A DNA stretch of 34,360 nt from an uncultured Eubacteriales bacterium. GTDB lineage: Bacteria; Bacillota; Clostridia; Oscillospirales; Oscillospiraceae. Location of the stretch: positions 1 through 34,360 of the forward strand of contig CAJLWS010000003.1 in NCBI GenBank assembly GCA_905210385.1, read 5' to 3'. The notes under the pieces were generated by a model. That model had not been told where the DNA came from. It worked only from the letters and a program-made list of their open reading frames with translations, and searched no databases. This document shows, one piece after another, positions 24,303 to 32,485 of the stretch (positions are counted from its first letter, which is position 1; every line of letters begins with the position of its first letter). A program made the position numbers and the translations under genes.

Positions 24303-25055
24303 TCAAATAATCCGGCTGCGCAGGATTCCGATCCCTTCCAGTTCTACTTCCACCACATCCCCTGGCCTCATGGGGCCGATACCAGCCGGTGTTCCAGTGG
24401 CGATCACATCCCCCGGTTCCAGGGTCATGGAAGCAGTAATGAACTCCAGCAACGCTGGAATCTTCGTTATGAATTGCCCAGTGTTCCCCTGCTGGGTAAC
24501 CCTGCCGTTCAGTCTGGTTTCCAGCGTCAGGCCATCCGGATTCACCTCATCTGTCACCCAGGGGCCAATGGGGCAGAATCCATCCATGGACTTGGCCCGA
24601 GTCCACTGTCCGTCATGTTGCTGCACGTCCCGGGCGGTGATATCATTCAGACAGGTGTACCCCAGGATATAATCCGCAAAGTCCGCTGCTTTTATATCCT
24701 TTGCCTTACGCCGGATCACCAATGCCAGTTCCCCCTCATAGTCCAGCCGTCCCACAAATCCGGGGGCGTGAACCTCGCCATCCGGTCGGTTGAGGGTGTT
24801 GGGGCCCTTGAGGAACAGCACCGGAAAGCCTGGCGGCTCGCTGCCCAGCTCCCTGGCATGATCCGCATAGTTCTTTCCCACACAGACAATCTTTGTAGGC
24901 GCGCACGGAGCCAACAGCCTGCACTCCTCCAGGGGAAAGGCTCCACCGTCGTACACCAGCTCCTCATAGGGCGTCCCATGGAGCGTCAGAACCTCCCCAT
25001 CCCGAATCACGCCCCAGCGAGGGACACCATCCATCTCCACTCTCACATAGCGCAT
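24303..25055 (-). CDS. Fumarylacetoacetate hydrolase (FAH) family protein
   Basis: A 250-residue FAH-superfamily protein; members hydrolyse or decarboxylate 2-keto acids, e.g. acylpyruvases. Signature stretches are KIVCVGKNYADHA, the metal-binding DYEGELALVI with Glu residues, GYTCLNDITARDVQ, and the C-terminal GDVIATGTPAGIG. The substrate cannot be told from sequence; acylpyruvate or oxaloacetate are common for this short form. It starts 3 nt after ysxC, so it is probably co-transcribed with lon and ysxC. Confidence 0.92.
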   Translation of the reverse strand: MRYVRVEMDGVPRWGVIRDGEVLTLHGTPYEELVYDGGAFPLEECRLLAPCAPTKIVCVGKNYADHARELGSEPPGFPVLFLKGPNTLNRPDGEVHAPGFVGRLDYEGELALVIRRKAKDIKAADFADYILGYTCLNDITARDVQQHDGQWTRAKSMDGFCPIGPWVTDEVNPDGLTLETRLNGRVTQQGNTGQFITKIPALLEFITASMTLEPGDVIATGTPAGIGPMRPGDVVEVELEGIGILRSRII

Positions 25056-25058
25056 CCT

Positions 25059-25658
25059 TCACTCTACCCCTTCCACTTGTTTCAGGATCTGATCCAGCAG
25101 CGCCTGCCTACCATCCCCCTTTTCCGCAGAAAAGGGGATAACTGGTATCGATTGCGGCAGCTCCAGCACCTGAGAAATTTGCTCTAGATTGGCCTGGACC
25201 TCACTCTTCTTTACCTTATCCAGCTTATTGGCTACCACAGCATAGGGTTTCCCTGACGATCGGAAAAAATCAGACATGGTCTGATCGTCCGCCGTGGGCT
25301 TGTGCCTGGCATCCACCACCAGGATTCCAAGGGTCATTAGGCTTGTATCCGCGAACCACGCTTCGATAAGTCGGCCCCAGCGGTCTCGTTCCTGCTTAGA
25401 CACTTTAGCATATCCATAGCCGGGTAAATCCACCAGGTAAAACCGATCGTCAATGAGGAAGTAGTTGATGTGGGTGGTCTTTCCCGGCGCAGACCCCACC
25501 CGAGCCAGATTTTTCCGGTTGAGCAGACGGTTGATCACTGAGGATTTGCCTACATTGGACCGCCCGGCAAAGACCACCTGAGATAAACGGTCCCTGGGAA
25601 AGTCCCCCGGCCGGGCGGCGGAACGAACAAACTGCGCCTGATTGAGATTCACTTTCAT
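25059..25658 (-). CDS. ysxC: Ribosome biogenesis GTP-binding protein YsxC/EngB
   Basis: A 199-residue essential-type GTPase involved in 50S subunit assembly. It shows the P-loop GRSNVGKSSV at 32-41, the switch I segment GKTTHINYF, DLPGYGYAK (G3), NKLDK (G4) and PFSAEKGDG (G5). It follows lon by 20 nt, the same order as in Bacillus (lonA-ysxC). Confidence 0.97.
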   Translation of the reverse strand: MKVNLNQAQFVRSAARPGDFPRDRLSQVVFAGRSNVGKSSVINRLLNRKNLARVGSAPGKTTHINYFLIDDRFYLVDLPGYGYAKVSKQERDRWGRLIEAWFADTSLMTLGILVVDARHKPTADDQTMSDFFRSSGKPYAVVANKLDKVKKSEVQANLEQISQVLELPQSIPVIPFSAEKGDGRQALLDQILKQVEGVE

Positions 25659-25678
25659 TTCATATCTCCCATCCGCTA

Positions 25679-28099
25679 TTACTGCCTGAGTGCAGGCTGG
25701 CTTCTCTGACCTTGGCAGCCTTCGGGATGGATTCCACTGCCAATGGCCGCAATTGCTGCTGTGTGCCCGGTCAACGCCCCGGCCAGCACCTCATCCACTT
25801 GCTTGACTGGCACAAAGCAAAGGGCAGCACGTACCCTCTGGTCAATCTCCGCAAGGTCCCGCTCATTCTCCTCAGGGATAAATACCGTGTGCACACCACT
25901 GCGCAAGGCCGCCATTGTCTTTTCCCGAAGGCCGCCAATGGCCAGCACCCGGCCTCGCAGGGTTACCTCACCCGTCATGGCCACATCCCGGCGAATCGGG
26001 ATGCCCGTCAGGGCGGACACCATGGCGGTGGTAATGGCCACACCGGCGGAGGGTCCATCCTTTGGAACCGCCCCTTCCGGGAAATGGACATGAATGTCCT
26101 TGGTCTTGTAGAAGTCGCGGTCAATTCCAAGCTGAACCGCCCGGCTGCGAATATAGGACAAAGCCGCCCGGGCAGACTCCTTCATCACATCGCCCAGGTT
26201 CCCGGTCAGCTCCACCTTCCCACTGCCGTCCACGACATTGACCTCCACCTCCAGGATTTCTCCGCCCACCGAGGTCCAGGCCAGACCATTCACCACTCCG
26301 ACCAAGGGCTCACCAGCCACCCGGTCCTCATGATAGCGCCGTACGCCCAGATACTCCTCCAAGTCATTCTCTGTTAAGCGAACAGACTTTACATTGTTTG
26401 AGACCACCTTCATGGCGGTTTTACGACATAGTGTAGCAAGCCGACGCTCCAGCACGCGGACCCCAGACTCCTTGGTATAACCCGAAATGATCCTCCTCAG
26501 CGCTCCGTCGGACACCTTCAACTGTCCTCGGCTCAGTCCGTGGCGCTTCATTTGCCGGGGTAACAGATGCCGTTTGGCGATCTCCAGCTTTTCCTCGTCG
26601 GTATAGCTGGGCAGCTCAATCACTTCCATCCGGTCCATCAACGGCCGGGGAATGGTATCTATGGTATTGGCAGTGGTGATAAACAGCACGTCGGACAGAT
26701 CGAAGGGAAGCTCCAGGTAATGGTCTCGGAAAGAGCTGTTCTGCTCCGTGTCCAGTACCTCCAACAGCGCAGAGGCTGGGTCTCCCCGGTAGTCGCTACC
26801 CAGCTTGTCAATTTCATCCAACAATAATACCGGGTTAGCACTGCCTGCCTGGCGGATACCAGCAATGATCCGTCCCGGCATCGCCCCCACATAGGTTTTT
26901 CGATGTCCCCGAATCTCCGCCTCATCGTGGACACCACCTAGAGAGATGCGGGCCAGCTTCCGGTTCATGGCCCGGGCTACACTCATGGCGATGGAGGTCT
27001 TACCAACCCCTGGCGGACCCACCAGACACAACACCTGACTGTTCAACTCTGGGGCCAGCTGCTTGACCGCCACAAACTCTAGGATGCGCTCCTTCACCTT
27101 CTCCAGCCCATAATGGTCGGCATCCAGCGTCTTGGCCACCGCCTTGACGCTTACTCTCTGCCTAGTCTTCACCCGCCAAGGCAGATCCAGGCAGGTATCC
27201 AAATAACCTCGGATGACGGCCGCCTCAGATGAGCCAAAAGGCTGCTTCTCTAGATGGGCGATCTCCTTGTTCAGCTTTGCCCGCACCTCATCGGGAAGAT
27301 CCGTCCGAGCCACCCTTTCCCGATATTCATCCATCTCATCCTTCCCGTCCTGGTCTCCCAGTTCCCGCTGAATGACCCGGAGCTGCTCCCGCAGCACATA
27401 GTCCCGCTGATTGGAGACCATTTGCTCGTGGATCTTTGTCTCCAGCTCTGTCTCCACCTCCAGAATCTCCACCTCTCGGGTGAGAATCCGGCTAAGCTTT
27501 TCCAAACGTCTTGCGGGACGCGGTTCCTCTAGTACCGCTTGTTTATCTTCAAAACGCAGCGGCAGATTTTGCGCGGCATAGTCGGAGATATACGAGGGGT
27601 CACTGCTGGCCAACAGCCTCATGTAGACTTCTGCGGTTACCCGGTCCGAAAGCTCAATGTAACGCTCTACCAAGGTGTAAACTTGGCGGATTAACGCCTC
27701 GGTGCGGGGTGAGTTCGTCTTTGCTGAGGGGACGTCTGGCAACAGCTCAACTTGAGCCATCAGGGTGGGTTCAGATGCTGCCAAACTCAGAAGCCGTCCT
27801 CGGCTGAGCCCCTCCACCATGACACGGACCCCGTTCTCCGGAAGGCGTAAAATCTGCCTCACTGAAGCAACGGTTCCGATCTCATAGAGATCCGCCTGTC
27901 CCGGCTTTTCCACAGCGGGATCACGCTGCGTTACCAGAAAAACCTCACGGGCCCCCGCCATCGATTCCTCCAGGGCGCGGATAGAAGGATCTCTGCCTAC
28001 ATCAAAATGCAGGAGTAGATTGGGAAATACGGTAATTCCCCGCAGTGCAAGGGCAGGCATAGTTGTTTGGATTCTCGATCCTCTGTTTTGCTCGATCAT
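25679..28099 (-). CDS. lon: ATP-dependent endopeptidase Lon
   Basis: Lon degrades misfolded and some regulatory proteins in the cytoplasm. The 806-residue product has the N-terminal substrate-binding domain (LALRGITVFPNLLLHFDVGR), an AAA+ module with Walker A GPPGVGKTS, LLLDEIDKLGSDYRGDPASALLEVLD, and the Ser-Lys protease domain with PKDGPSAGVA and IGGLREKTMAA. The last ~30 residues (after LAGALTG) are an unusual Gly/Gln-rich tail. The start ATG 28099 has AAGGAGGCAG upstream. A hairpin terminator lies between clpX and lon, so lon may be expressed partly on its own. Confidence 0.97.
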   Translation of the reverse strand: MIEQNRGSRIQTTMPALALRGITVFPNLLLHFDVGRDPSIRALEESMAGAREVFLVTQRDPAVEKPGQADLYEIGTVASVRQILRLPENGVRVMVEGLSRGRLLSLAASEPTLMAQVELLPDVPSAKTNSPRTEALIRQVYTLVERYIELSDRVTAEVYMRLLASSDPSYISDYAAQNLPLRFEDKQAVLEEPRPARRLEKLSRILTREVEILEVETELETKIHEQMVSNQRDYVLREQLRVIQRELGDQDGKDEMDEYRERVARTDLPDEVRAKLNKEIAHLEKQPFGSSEAAVIRGYLDTCLDLPWRVKTRQRVSVKAVAKTLDADHYGLEKVKERILEFVAVKQLAPELNSQVLCLVGPPGVGKTSIAMSVARAMNRKLARISLGGVHDEAEIRGHRKTYVGAMPGRIIAGIRQAGSANPVLLLDEIDKLGSDYRGDPASALLEVLDTEQNSSFRDHYLELPFDLSDVLFITTANTIDTIPRPLMDRMEVIELPSYTDEEKLEIAKRHLLPRQMKRHGLSRGQLKVSDGALRRIISGYTKESGVRVLERRLATLCRKTAMKVVSNNVKSVRLTENDLEEYLGVRRYHEDRVAGEPLVGVVNGLAWTSVGGEILEVEVNVVDGSGKVELTGNLGDVMKESARAALSYIRSRAVQLGIDRDFYKTKDIHVHFPEGAVPKDGPSAGVAITTAMVSALTGIPIRRDVAMTGEVTLRGRVLAIGGLREKTMAALRSGVHTVFIPEENERDLAEIDQRVRAALCFVPVKQVDEVLAGALTGHTAAIAAIGSGIHPEGCQGQRSQPALRQ

Positions 28100-28135
28100 G
28101 GTCTCTGCCTCCTTGGGTCAGGTCAAAACAAACGC

Positions 28136-28162
28136 AAAGGGGCGAGCAAAGCCCGCCCCTTT
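28136..28162 (-). terminator. Hairpin terminator between clpX and lon
   Basis: AAAGGGGCGGGC TTT GCTCGCCCCTTT: a near-perfect 12-bp stem with one G-U and a 3-nt loop. The minus strand continues GCGTTTGTTTT, an interrupted T-run. It is probably partial, as no promoter is clear before lon. Confidence 0.7.
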
Positions 28163-28175
28163 GATTCTCATGCTG

Positions 28176-29501
28176 TCAGGATACATTTTTGCCTCTGGAT
28201 ATCTTTTTTCCGCCTTGCTCTGCGCGCAGTGCCGCCGCACCCAGCCGGGGCTTAGCCGGACGGTCCTCCTGCCGCTCCAGAATGGGCTGGTCCTCACCAC
28301 GGATCGCCTGATCGGTCACTGTCACCTTGGCAATAGCGGGGTCAGATGGCACCTGGTACATCACGGGAGTCATAACTTCCTCCAGTACCGCGCGCAGGCC
28401 GCGAGCGCCGATCTTGCGCTCCACCGCCTTATCCGCGGCGGCGGCCAGCGCTTCCGGGGTGAACTCCAGCTCCACGTTGTCGTACTCCAACAACTTCTTA
28501 TATTGCTTAACCAGAGCATTTTTAGGCCGGGTGAGGATCTGTACCAGCTGATCCCGCTCCAGTGCCTTGAGGGCCGTGATGACGGGTAGGCGGCCCACAA
28601 GTTCAGGAATGATACCATACTTCAGCAGATCGTGAGGCTGCACCTCTTTGAAGATATCAGCCTGTTCCCTTTCCGCCTTGGACTGGACGTCGGCCCCAAA
28701 TCCAATGCTCTTCTGGTTCATACGCCGCTCAATGATCTTCTCCAGTCCATCAAACGCTCCGCCGCAGATGAACAGGATATTCTTTGTATCCACCTGCAGG
28801 AACTCCTGGTGTGGGTGCTTGCGGCCGCCCTGGGGCGGGACGTTGGCCACAGTACCCTCCAGGATTTTAAGCAGAGCCTGCTGGACCCCTTCCCCGGATA
28901 CATCTCGGGTAATCGAGGTGTTTTCACTCTTCCGGGCAATCTTGTCAATCTCATCCACATAGATGATCCCGCGCTGGGCCAGCTCAATGTCGTAATCGGC
29001 GGCCTGGACCAGGCGCAGGAGGATATTTTCCACGTCGTCACCCACATAGCCAGCTTCCGTCAGCGTGGTGGCGTCGGCAATGGCAAAAGGAACCTTCAGG
29101 ATACGGGCCAGGGTCTGGGCAAACAGGGTCTTGCCGCAACCGGTGGGGCCGATGAGCAGGATGTTGCTCTTCTGCAGCTCTACATCATCGCCGCCGCCGA
29201 AGTAGATACGTTTATAGTGGTTGTACACCGCCACAGACAGAGCGACCTTCGCATCCTCCTGTCCGATGATATACTCATCCAGTACCTGACAGATCTCCTG
29301 GGGCGTGGGGATTACGTCCGGCACATCCACATCCAGCGCAGTTCCGTTTTCCTCCAATTCCTCCTCGTTGAGAATGTTCATGCATAGGCGGACACATTCG
29401 TTACAGATATACGCTCCGGGGCCGGCAATGATCCGCTCCACCTGATCCTGATGCTTTCCACAGAAGGAGCAGCGTACCGATCTGTATTCGTCACGAGCCA
29501 T
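28176..29501 (-). CDS. clpX: ATP-dependent Clp protease ATP-binding subunit ClpX
   Basis: ClpX is an AAA+ unfoldase that feeds substrates to ClpP. The 441-residue product has the N-terminal zinc-binding domain with Cys11, Cys14, Cys33 and Cys36. It then has Walker A GPTGCGKT, Walker B IIYVDEID, and the ClpP-binding IGF loop within NQKSIGFGADV. The C-terminal ~25 residues are a variable Arg/Gly/Lys-rich tail. It lies 64 nt after clpP; a GC-rich hairpin in that gap (about 29532-29554) lacks a clear T-run. Confidence 0.97.
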   Translation of the reverse strand: MARDEYRSVRCSFCGKHQDQVERIIAGPGAYICNECVRLCMNILNEEELEENGTALDVDVPDVIPTPQEICQVLDEYIIGQEDAKVALSVAVYNHYKRIYFGGGDDVELQKSNILLIGPTGCGKTLFAQTLARILKVPFAIADATTLTEAGYVGDDVENILLRLVQAADYDIELAQRGIIYVDEIDKIARKSENTSITRDVSGEGVQQALLKILEGTVANVPPQGGRKHPHQEFLQVDTKNILFICGGAFDGLEKIIERRMNQKSIGFGADVQSKAEREQADIFKEVQPHDLLKYGIIPELVGRLPVITALKALERDQLVQILTRPKNALVKQYKKLLEYDNVELEFTPEALAAAADKAVERKIGARGLRAVLEEVMTPVMYQVPSDPAIAKVTVTDQAIRGEDQPILERQEDRPAKPRLGAAALRAEQGGKKISRGKNVS

Positions 29502-29565
29502 GAAATCACTTTCCTTCCCAAAAGCGCCGAAGAGCGGAAGCTATACCTCCGCTCCTCCCGCGCAC

Positions 29566-30147
29566 TCAGCGGTTTTTAATTACCTTGTCGATTAGGCCAT
29601 ACTCCAGAGCTTCCTGAGCACTCATGAAGTTGTCTCGCTCACAATCTGCGGTAACCTGCTCTACACTCTTCCCTGTATTGTCCGCCATGATCTGATTCAT
29701 CTTGCGCTTGATCGTCTCCAAGCGACGCAAATGCAAGGCCATATCTGTGATCTGCCCCTGGGTGCCGGCAGAGGGCTGATGAATCATGATCTCCGAGTTG
29801 GGCAGGGCCAGGCGCTTACCTTTGGTTCCGGAGGACAACAGGAACGCGCCCATGGAGGCGGCCATGCCGATACAGATGGTGGACACATCACACTTGATGT
29901 ACTGCATGGTGTCATAGATCGCCATACCGTCCGTGACGGAACCGCCAGGGCTGTTGATATAGAACTGGATGTCCTTATCGGGATCCTGGGCCTCCAGATA
30001 GAGTAGCTGGGCCACCACCAGGGAGGCGGTTGTGGCGTTTACCTCTTCTCCCAGAAAAACAATGCGGTCGTTAAGCAGACGGGAAAAGATGTCATAGGAC
30101 CGCTCTCCGCGGCTGGTCTGCTCAACTACGTAAGGTACTAAACTCAT
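29566..30147 (-). CDS. clpP: ATP-dependent Clp protease proteolytic subunit ClpP
   Basis: Serine peptidase that forms the tetradecameric barrel of ClpXP. The 193-residue product has the catalytic triad Ser98 (GMAASMGAF), His123 (MIHQPSAG) and Asp172 (DCERDNFMS), and the INSPGGSVTDGMAIYDTMQ stretch. The start ATG 30147 has AAAGGAGCG upstream. It follows tig, as in many Gram-positive and Gram-negative bacteria. Confidence 0.98.
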   Translation of the reverse strand: MSLVPYVVEQTSRGERSYDIFSRLLNDRIVFLGEEVNATTASLVVAQLLYLEAQDPDKDIQFYINSPGGSVTDGMAIYDTMQYIKCDVSTICIGMAASMGAFLLSSGTKGKRLALPNSEIMIHQPSAGTQGQITDMALHLRRLETIKRKMNQIMADNTGKSVEQVTADCERDNFMSAQEALEYGLIDKVIKNR

Positions 30148-30249
30148 AATGAAACGCTCCTTTTTCGTGGAAATCTTAGAAATACCAATCCAGTATGCCC
30201 ATAGAACTGGGGTTTCTATTCCTCCACTCTCCCAAACCGGAGCGGACGC

Positions 30250-31674
30250 TTACTCCGCCACCGGCTCCTCACTCTTGGGTTTCTCCTTGGGCGCGGCAGT
30301 CTTCTTGGCCGTGCTCTTCTTAGCTGGGGCCTTTTTGGCGGGCTTCTTCTCCTCGCCAGCCTCGGCCTGTTCACCTTCCTCAGCCTTTTTGGAGGACTTC
30401 TTGGCGGGCTTCTTCACAGACGACTTCACCAGCTCCAGCGCCTTCCGGCTGGCCAGCTCCTCCATGACGGCCTGTACGTTGATGGTTTCCCGGACTTTGT
30501 CCTCGGCCATGTCGTACTCCTTGGCCAGGCGGGCCACCTCGGCGTCCACATCGGCGTCGGTAACCTCAATTTTCTCCGCTTTGGCTACTGCCTCCAGGGC
30601 CAGCTCACTGCGCACGGCCCGCTGAGCGGAGGTCTTGGCCTGGGCCTGTAGGTCCTCCCGGGAGATACCCATGATGCGCAGGTAGTCATCCATGGGGATG
30701 CCGGAGTTCTGCAGCCGGGCGGCGTAGTCGTCCATCATTCGGTCGGCCCGGTAGTCCACCATGGCCTCGGGCACGTCGCACTCCAACTTCTCGATCAAGG
30801 CGTCCACCACGGCGGTCTCAAAGTCCTGGTCAGCCTGGACCTGGCGGCGCTGCTTGAGCTTCTCGCCCAGGTCCTTCTTGAACTCGTCCAGGGTGTCGAA
30901 CTCGGACACGTCCTTGGCAAACTCGTCGTCCAGGGCGGGCTCCTGCTTCTCCTTGACCTCGTTGACCTTCACCTTGAACACCACGGCAGCGCCGGCCAGC
31001 TCGGGGGTATAGTCCTCGGGGAAGGTGATGTCGATATCCTTCTCCTCGCCGGCCTTCATGCCGATGAGCTGGTCCTCAAAGCCGGGCACAAAGCTGCCGG
31101 AGCCGAGCTCCAGGGAGTAGTTCTCCCCCTTGCCGCCCTCAAAAGGCACGCCGTCCTTGAAGCCTTCAAAGTCGATCTCCACGGTGTCGCCCTTCTTGGC
31201 CTTGCGCTCCACGCTCACCAGCCGGGAGGCCCGGTCGATGTAGGGCTTGAGCTCCGCTTTCACGTCGGCGGCGGTCACTTTCACCTCGGGCTTGGCGACG
31301 CTCAGCCCCTTGTAGCCCTGAATGGAGGCCTCGGGCTTCACGGTCACGTCGGCCTTGAAGGTGTACCCGTCCTTGCCCACCTCCTGGATCTCCAGCTTGG
31401 GGTAGGCTACCGGCTCGATGCCGGTCTCCTTCAGCGCCTGCTCATAGGCGGCGGGATAGGACTCCTCGATGGCGTCCTCATAGAAGATCTCAGCGCCGTA
31501 CATCCGCTCCACCATCTTCCGGGGAGCCTTGCCCTTGCGGAAGCCGGGGATCATGATGTTCTTTCTCTGCCGGTTGTACACCTTGTTGATGGCCGCCTCA
31601 AACTCCTCGGCGCTCACCTGGATGACCAGCTCGATGACGCTGTTTTCCTTCTTCTCGTTGCTCTTGATGTTCAT
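30250..31674 (-). CDS. tig: Trigger factor, ribosome-associated chaperone with Lys/Ala-rich tail
   Basis: Trigger factor meets nascent chains at the ribosome exit and has peptidyl-prolyl isomerase activity. The 474-residue product shows the ribosome-binding signature GFRKGKAPRKM, the FKBP-like domain (GDTVEIDFEGFKDGVPFEGG, LGSGSFVPGFEDQLIG) and the helical C-terminal arms. The last ~55 residues form an unusual Lys/Ala/Pro-rich tail with repeated KKPAKK/KKSTAKK motifs and Glu-rich interruptions. Most trigger factors end near 430 residues. Base composition here is richer in G+C than in neighbouring genes. The start ATG 31674 has GGAGGAACGG upstream. Confidence 0.97.
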   Translation of the reverse strand: MNIKSNEKKENSVIELVIQVSAEEFEAAINKVYNRQRKNIMIPGFRKGKAPRKMVERMYGAEIFYEDAIEESYPAAYEQALKETGIEPVAYPKLEIQEVGKDGYTFKADVTVKPEASIQGYKGLSVAKPEVKVTAADVKAELKPYIDRASRLVSVERKAKKGDTVEIDFEGFKDGVPFEGGKGENYSLELGSGSFVPGFEDQLIGMKAGEEKDIDITFPEDYTPELAGAAVVFKVKVNEVKEKQEPALDDEFAKDVSEFDTLDEFKKDLGEKLKQRRQVQADQDFETAVVDALIEKLECDVPEAMVDYRADRMMDDYAARLQNSGIPMDDYLRIMGISREDLQAQAKTSAQRAVRSELALEAVAKAEKIEVTDADVDAEVARLAKEYDMAEDKVRETINVQAVMEELASRKALELVKSSVKKPAKKSSKKAEEGEQAEAGEEKKPAKKAPAKKSTAKKTAAPKEKPKSEEPVAE

Positions 31675-31739
31675 GGTTTCCGTTCCTCCAACTTCGGCCG
31701 CTGCCGGTGCAGCCGCCTTCTTTCTGTTAAATCCAATCC

Positions 31740-31768
31740 ATTCTACCAGATGGGATGGAAGATTTCCA
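31740..31768 (-). promoter_or_regulatory. Possible SigA promoter of tig
   Basis: TAGAAT (31740-31745) with TGGAAA (31763-31768) 17 bp upstream on the minus strand: a 5/6 -10 and a 4/6 -35. The leader would be about 60 nt. Confidence 0.45.
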
Positions 31769-31780
31769 CTGTTTTTTTCG

Positions 31781-32470
31781 TCAATCCAAAATTTTTTTCG
31801 GCTGAAATTCGAGGTAATCCGCCGACACCAGCCGGTAGTCCACGCCGTCCACCCTACCCTCGATGGCCAGGCGGTGGCTGGGCCCGTGAAGATGGCCGTA
31901 ATAGCAGGCTTTTACCCCGTAGCGGCCCAGCAGGTCCAGAATCTCCTGGCAGCGGTAGCCCTTGTACAGGGGGGGATAGTGCAGGAAGCACAGCTTCTCC
32001 CGCTCCCCCGCCGCCTTCAGGGAGGCCTCCAGCCGGATCAGCTCCCGGCGGAACACCTTTTCCGTGTGGGGCCCCGCGTTCTCCTCGTAGAACCAGCCCC
32101 GGGTACCGCACAGGGCAACCTCCCCATACAGGGCACAGTTGTTGTGGAGGATGTGCAGGTGGTCCATGCCGTTCTCCCGGAAAAATCCGTTCATCTTGGC
32201 CGCGGTGCTCCACCAGTAGTCATGATTGCCTTTGATCAGCCACTTCTCTCCCGGCAGTTCCTGGGCCAGGAAACGGAAATCCTCCTGGGCTTCTTCCAGG
32301 CTCATTCCCCAAGAAAGATCACCGCACAGGACTACCACGTCATCCCCATTGATCTGGGAAAACCCATTCCGGAGCTTGTCCACATATCCCGTCCAATCTC
32401 CGCCGAACACCTCCATGGACTTATCCGTACCAAGGGAGAGATGGGTATCCCCGATGGCATACAACGCCAT
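31781..32470 (-). CDS. Calcineurin-like metallophosphoesterase
   Basis: A 229-residue protein with the five metallophosphoesterase motifs in order: GDTHLS (Asp8, His10), GDLSWG, GNHDYWW, HYPP and GHLHG. It would bind two metal ions and cleave phosphoesters; the substrate is not apparent. The ATG 32470 follows AGGAGGGATTGG. It starts 15 nt after thrC and is probably in its transcript, though no metabolic link to threonine is evident. Confidence 0.92.
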   Translation of the reverse strand: MALYAIGDTHLSLGTDKSMEVFGGDWTGYVDKLRNGFSQINGDDVVVLCGDLSWGMSLEEAQEDFRFLAQELPGEKWLIKGNHDYWWSTAAKMNGFFRENGMDHLHILHNNCALYGEVALCGTRGWFYEENAGPHTEKVFRRELIRLEASLKAAGEREKLCFLHYPPLYKGYRCQEILDLLGRYGVKACYYGHLHGPSHRLAIEGRVDGVDYRLVSADYLEFQPKKILD

Positions 32471-32485
32471 CCAATCCCTCCTATC

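Noticed and set aside
28118..28135. GGTCA repeats (GGGTCAGGTCAAAAC, plus strand) upstream of lon as a CtsR operator
   Set aside because: The repeat spacing does not match the CtsR heptad direct repeat (GGTCAAA-N3-GGTCAAA), and no ctsR gene is in view.
29532..29554. GAGCGGA / TCCGCTC hairpin between clpP and clpX as a terminator
   Set aside because: A stem exists, but TTCGGCGC follows instead of a T-run, and clpP-clpX are normally co-transcribed.
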